A stretch of DNA of 25,595 bases, taken from positions 1 through 25,595 of the forward strand of contig JBGZAX010000028.1 in assembly GCA_041844335.1 (NCBI GenBank). Direction: 5' to 3'. Below, piece after piece: positions 23,989 to 25,595 of this stretch (its first letter is position 1; every line of letters starts with the position of its first letter). A program made the translations under genes and the position numbers. The notes beneath the pieces are model-generated. The model saw only the letters and a list, made by a program, of their open reading frames with translations. It was not told the DNA's origin and ran no database searches. The DNA comes from CAUUFM01 sp041844335. GTDB lineage: Bacteria > Bacillota > Clostridia > Lachnospirales > Lachnospiraceae.

Positions 23989-25425
23989 TTAAATATCAAG
24001 GGCGCTATCTGTGCGCTTAACTGAAAGCACCTCTTCATTCAACAATTTGACTGCCATTTTCATTTTATCTTTGGTTAAGGATGAATAATTTATTACAAAA
24101 TCATTCTGATGACTGTTATTTGAGCTTTGATAATATTCAGAAATGGCACAAATCCTTATACCTCTCTTTCTCATTCTGTTCTTGAACTCCATGTCGGAAC
24201 AATCTATTTTAAGATGCAATAAAAAATGTAAGCCTGCATCCTCTTCAGAAATCACGGCATATTTTGACATTTCGCTGTTTTTAATAAGCTCCAACAAAAA
24301 ATTCCTCTGTTTTCTGTAAAAGTTTCTCATCCTGTTTATGTGTTTTTCAAAATATCCCTGATCTATAAAGCGTGCAAGTGATAATTGTATCATCGTTGTA
24401 ACAGGGCATGTGTAGAAACTCAACTTTTTATTATAAACTGCAAGTAAATGCTCGGGTAAAACCATATAGCTTATTCTAAGAGCATTTGTAATTGATTTTG
24501 AAAAGGAGTTCATATATATCACCTTTTCCATAGTGTCTATGCTTTGGAGTGTGGGTATCGGTCTACCTGCCATACGAAACTCGCTGTCATAGTCATCCTC
24601 TATTATATAGCGCTCACTATCCCTTTCTGCCCAGCTAAGCAGTTCATATCTCTTGCCGATAGGCATAACCATTCCTGTAGGAAACTGATGTGAGGGCGAG
24701 GTATGTGCAATATTTACTCCCTTTTCCTCAAGCTCCTTAATATTTATACCGTCTCTGTTAAAGCTTATGTATTTTAACCTTGCGGAATTCGCTTTATAGA
24801 TTTGAACGCTTTTTAAATAACCGGGATCCTCCACTCCATAAACCTTATCATGCCCTAATAATTGCACCAGCTGACCGTACAAATATTCCGTACCGGCTCC
24901 TATTATTATCTGCTCCGGACAGACATTCATTGCCCGGAATTCAAGCAGATGCCTAGCTATAGCCTCTCTCAGTATCATAGAACCCCCGCTATTTAAATCT
25001 CCTAAAAGACTCTCCTGATAATCATACAGGCACTCTCTGATAAGTTTTGCCCATACGGTAAACGGAAACCTCTCTTTTATCGCCCTGTTGCTGGCAAAAT
25101 CCGCAATAATCGAGTCTTCTTCAGGCTCCGCCTTTCTTTTTTCTGTTTTTAATGACGGCTTTTTGTCTGCAATCTCTAATTTTTGGATATTGGAAACAAA
25201 AAAGCCCTTACGCTCAAGTGAATATATATAACCCTCCGCCAATAGCTGGCTATAGGCATTTTCTACAGTAATAACACTTAAGCTTAAATTTTTTGCAAAA
25301 CTCCTCTTTGACGGCAGCTTTTCATTAGACTTGAGTTTTCCCTGTAATATGTCTTTTTTTATATTTTTATAAAGCTGTTCATATAGCGGATCATTATCAT
25401 TATCTGAAAATGAATATGTTATCAT
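23989..25425 (-). CDS. MocR/PdxR-type GntR-family regulator with aminotransferase-like domain
   Basis: A 478-residue transcription regulator. Residues about 10-80 are a GntR winged helix (PLYEQLYKNIKKDILQGKL, then LPSKRSFAKNLSLSVITVENAY and the GYIYSLERKGFFV wing). A linker leads to a fold-type I aminotransferase-like domain that should bind pyridoxal phosphate. The Schiff-base lysine is K310 in NSFSKSI, with DDYDSEF (277-283) and R317/S319 around the cofactor site. Known relatives include PdxR (vitamin B6 synthesis), GabR and TauR; the effector here cannot be told. AAAGGA precedes the ATG at 25425. No pdxS/pdxT, gab or tau gene is in the window, so the target may lie beyond the right edge. 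It could act on its own promoter. Confidence 0.9.
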   Translation of the reverse strand: MITYSFSDNDNDPLYEQLYKNIKKDILQGKLKSNEKLPSKRSFAKNLSLSVITVENAYSQLLAEGYIYSLERKGFFVSNIQKLEIADKKPSLKTEKRKAEPEEDSIIADFASNRAIKERFPFTVWAKLIRECLYDYQESLLGDLNSGGSMILREAIARHLLEFRAMNVCPEQIIIGAGTEYLYGQLVQLLGHDKVYGVEDPGYLKSVQIYKANSARLKYISFNRDGINIKELEEKGVNIAHTSPSHQFPTGMVMPIGKRYELLSWAERDSERYIIEDDYDSEFRMAGRPIPTLQSIDTMEKVIYMNSFSKSITNALRISYMVLPEHLLAVYNKKLSFYTCPVTTMIQLSLARFIDQGYFEKHINRMRNFYRKQRNFLLELIKNSEMSKYAVISEEDAGLHFLLHLKIDCSDMEFKNRMRKRGIRICAISEYYQSSNNSHQNDFVINYSSLTKDKMKMAVKLLNEEVLSVKRTDSALDI

Positions 25426-25483
25426 TCAAAATCCTTTCTTATTGAAACCCCTTAATTAATCAGCAACCTTATTCGGCAATATG

Positions 25484-25513
25484 AGTATAAACGTTTTTTT
25501 CTTAAAATGTCAA
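25484..25513 (-). promoter_or_regulatory. Predicted sigma-A promoter of the MocR-type gene
   Basis: A perfect TTGACA (25513-25508), an 18-base spacer and TATACT (25489-25484, five of six). The start would be near 25477, about 50 bases before the ATG. The remaining bases to the right edge hold no recognisable gene. Confidence 0.72.
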
Positions 25514-25526
25514 GGCTATCATTTTA
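25503..25526. promoter_or_regulatory. Inverted repeat over the -35 of the MocR-type gene
   Basis: TAAAATG (25503-25509) and CATTTTA (25520-25526) are perfect seven-base inverted copies ten bases apart. They bracket the -35 hexamer, where binding would block RNA polymerase. Autoregulation is common in this regulator family. The arms are AT-rich, so chance is possible. Confidence 0.4.
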
Positions 25527-25595
25527 GGCTGACTTCTCCCTGCAAAAACAGCTTATGTGTCACCATTTTCCGGCGGCACAAAAAATTATATTAAT

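Overview
The window looks like chromosomal DNA from a low-GC Firmicute, most likely an anaerobe of the Lachnospiraceae type (inference). The support is AT-rich DNA, strong purine-rich ribosome binding sites, a one-chain clostridial-type PurL, a thiolase of the butyrate-pathway kind, and the Firmicute-style ffh-rpsP-khpA-rimM-trmD cluster. No tRNA, rRNA, CRISPR array, insertion sequence or phage gene was seen.

Layout. (1) Bases 1-2169, plus strand: the end of a sialic acid catabolic operon, with nanA (5' end outside the window), a YhcH/NanQ-family gene and a ROK kinase (nanK) without the usual zinc motif. (2) Bases 2332-13530, minus strand: a nine-gene purine operon, transcribed purE-purC-purF-purM-purN-purO-purH(AICAR transformylase domain only)-purD-purL, with a promoter and a leader of about 225 nt that can fold into an attenuator-like hairpin. 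It covers every step from PRPP to IMP except PurB. Two features are unusual. PurF has lost its glutaminase active site while keeping its PRPP and Fe-S motifs. The usual fused PurH is replaced by a free AICAR transformylase plus an archaeal-type PurO cyclohydrolase. (3) Bases 13877-14726, plus strand: a divergent HpcH/HpaI-type aldolase with its own sigma-A promoter and a small inverted repeat at the transcription start. (4) Bases 14816-16622, minus strand: a methyl-accepting chemotaxis protein with a near-consensus promoter, a 12-bp palindrome and a run of 15 G (C on the plus strand) upstream. (5) Bases 16857-20876, minus strand: ffh, rpsP, khpA, then an intrinsic terminator, then rimM, trmD and tcdA with overlapping ends. 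This is a protein-targeting, ribosome-maturation and tRNA-modification cluster. (6) Bases 20881-23972, minus strand: era, an acetyl-CoA acetyltransferase and recO; the thiolase splits the era-recO pair that is adjacent in many Firmicutes. (7) Bases 23989-25595, minus strand: a MocR/PdxR-type regulator with a promoter overlapped by an inverted repeat. Its target gene is not recognisable in the window.

The purine operon is the main object of interest. PurF makes phosphoribosylamine. PurD, PurN, PurL, PurM, PurE and PurC carry it to SAICAR. PurB must be supplied from elsewhere. The free transformylase and PurO then finish IMP. Because this PurF should not hydrolyse glutamine itself, its ammonia source is an open question. 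The nan and pur operons converge on one hairpin, as do the aldolase and chemoreceptor genes, so the window has clear transcription boundaries.
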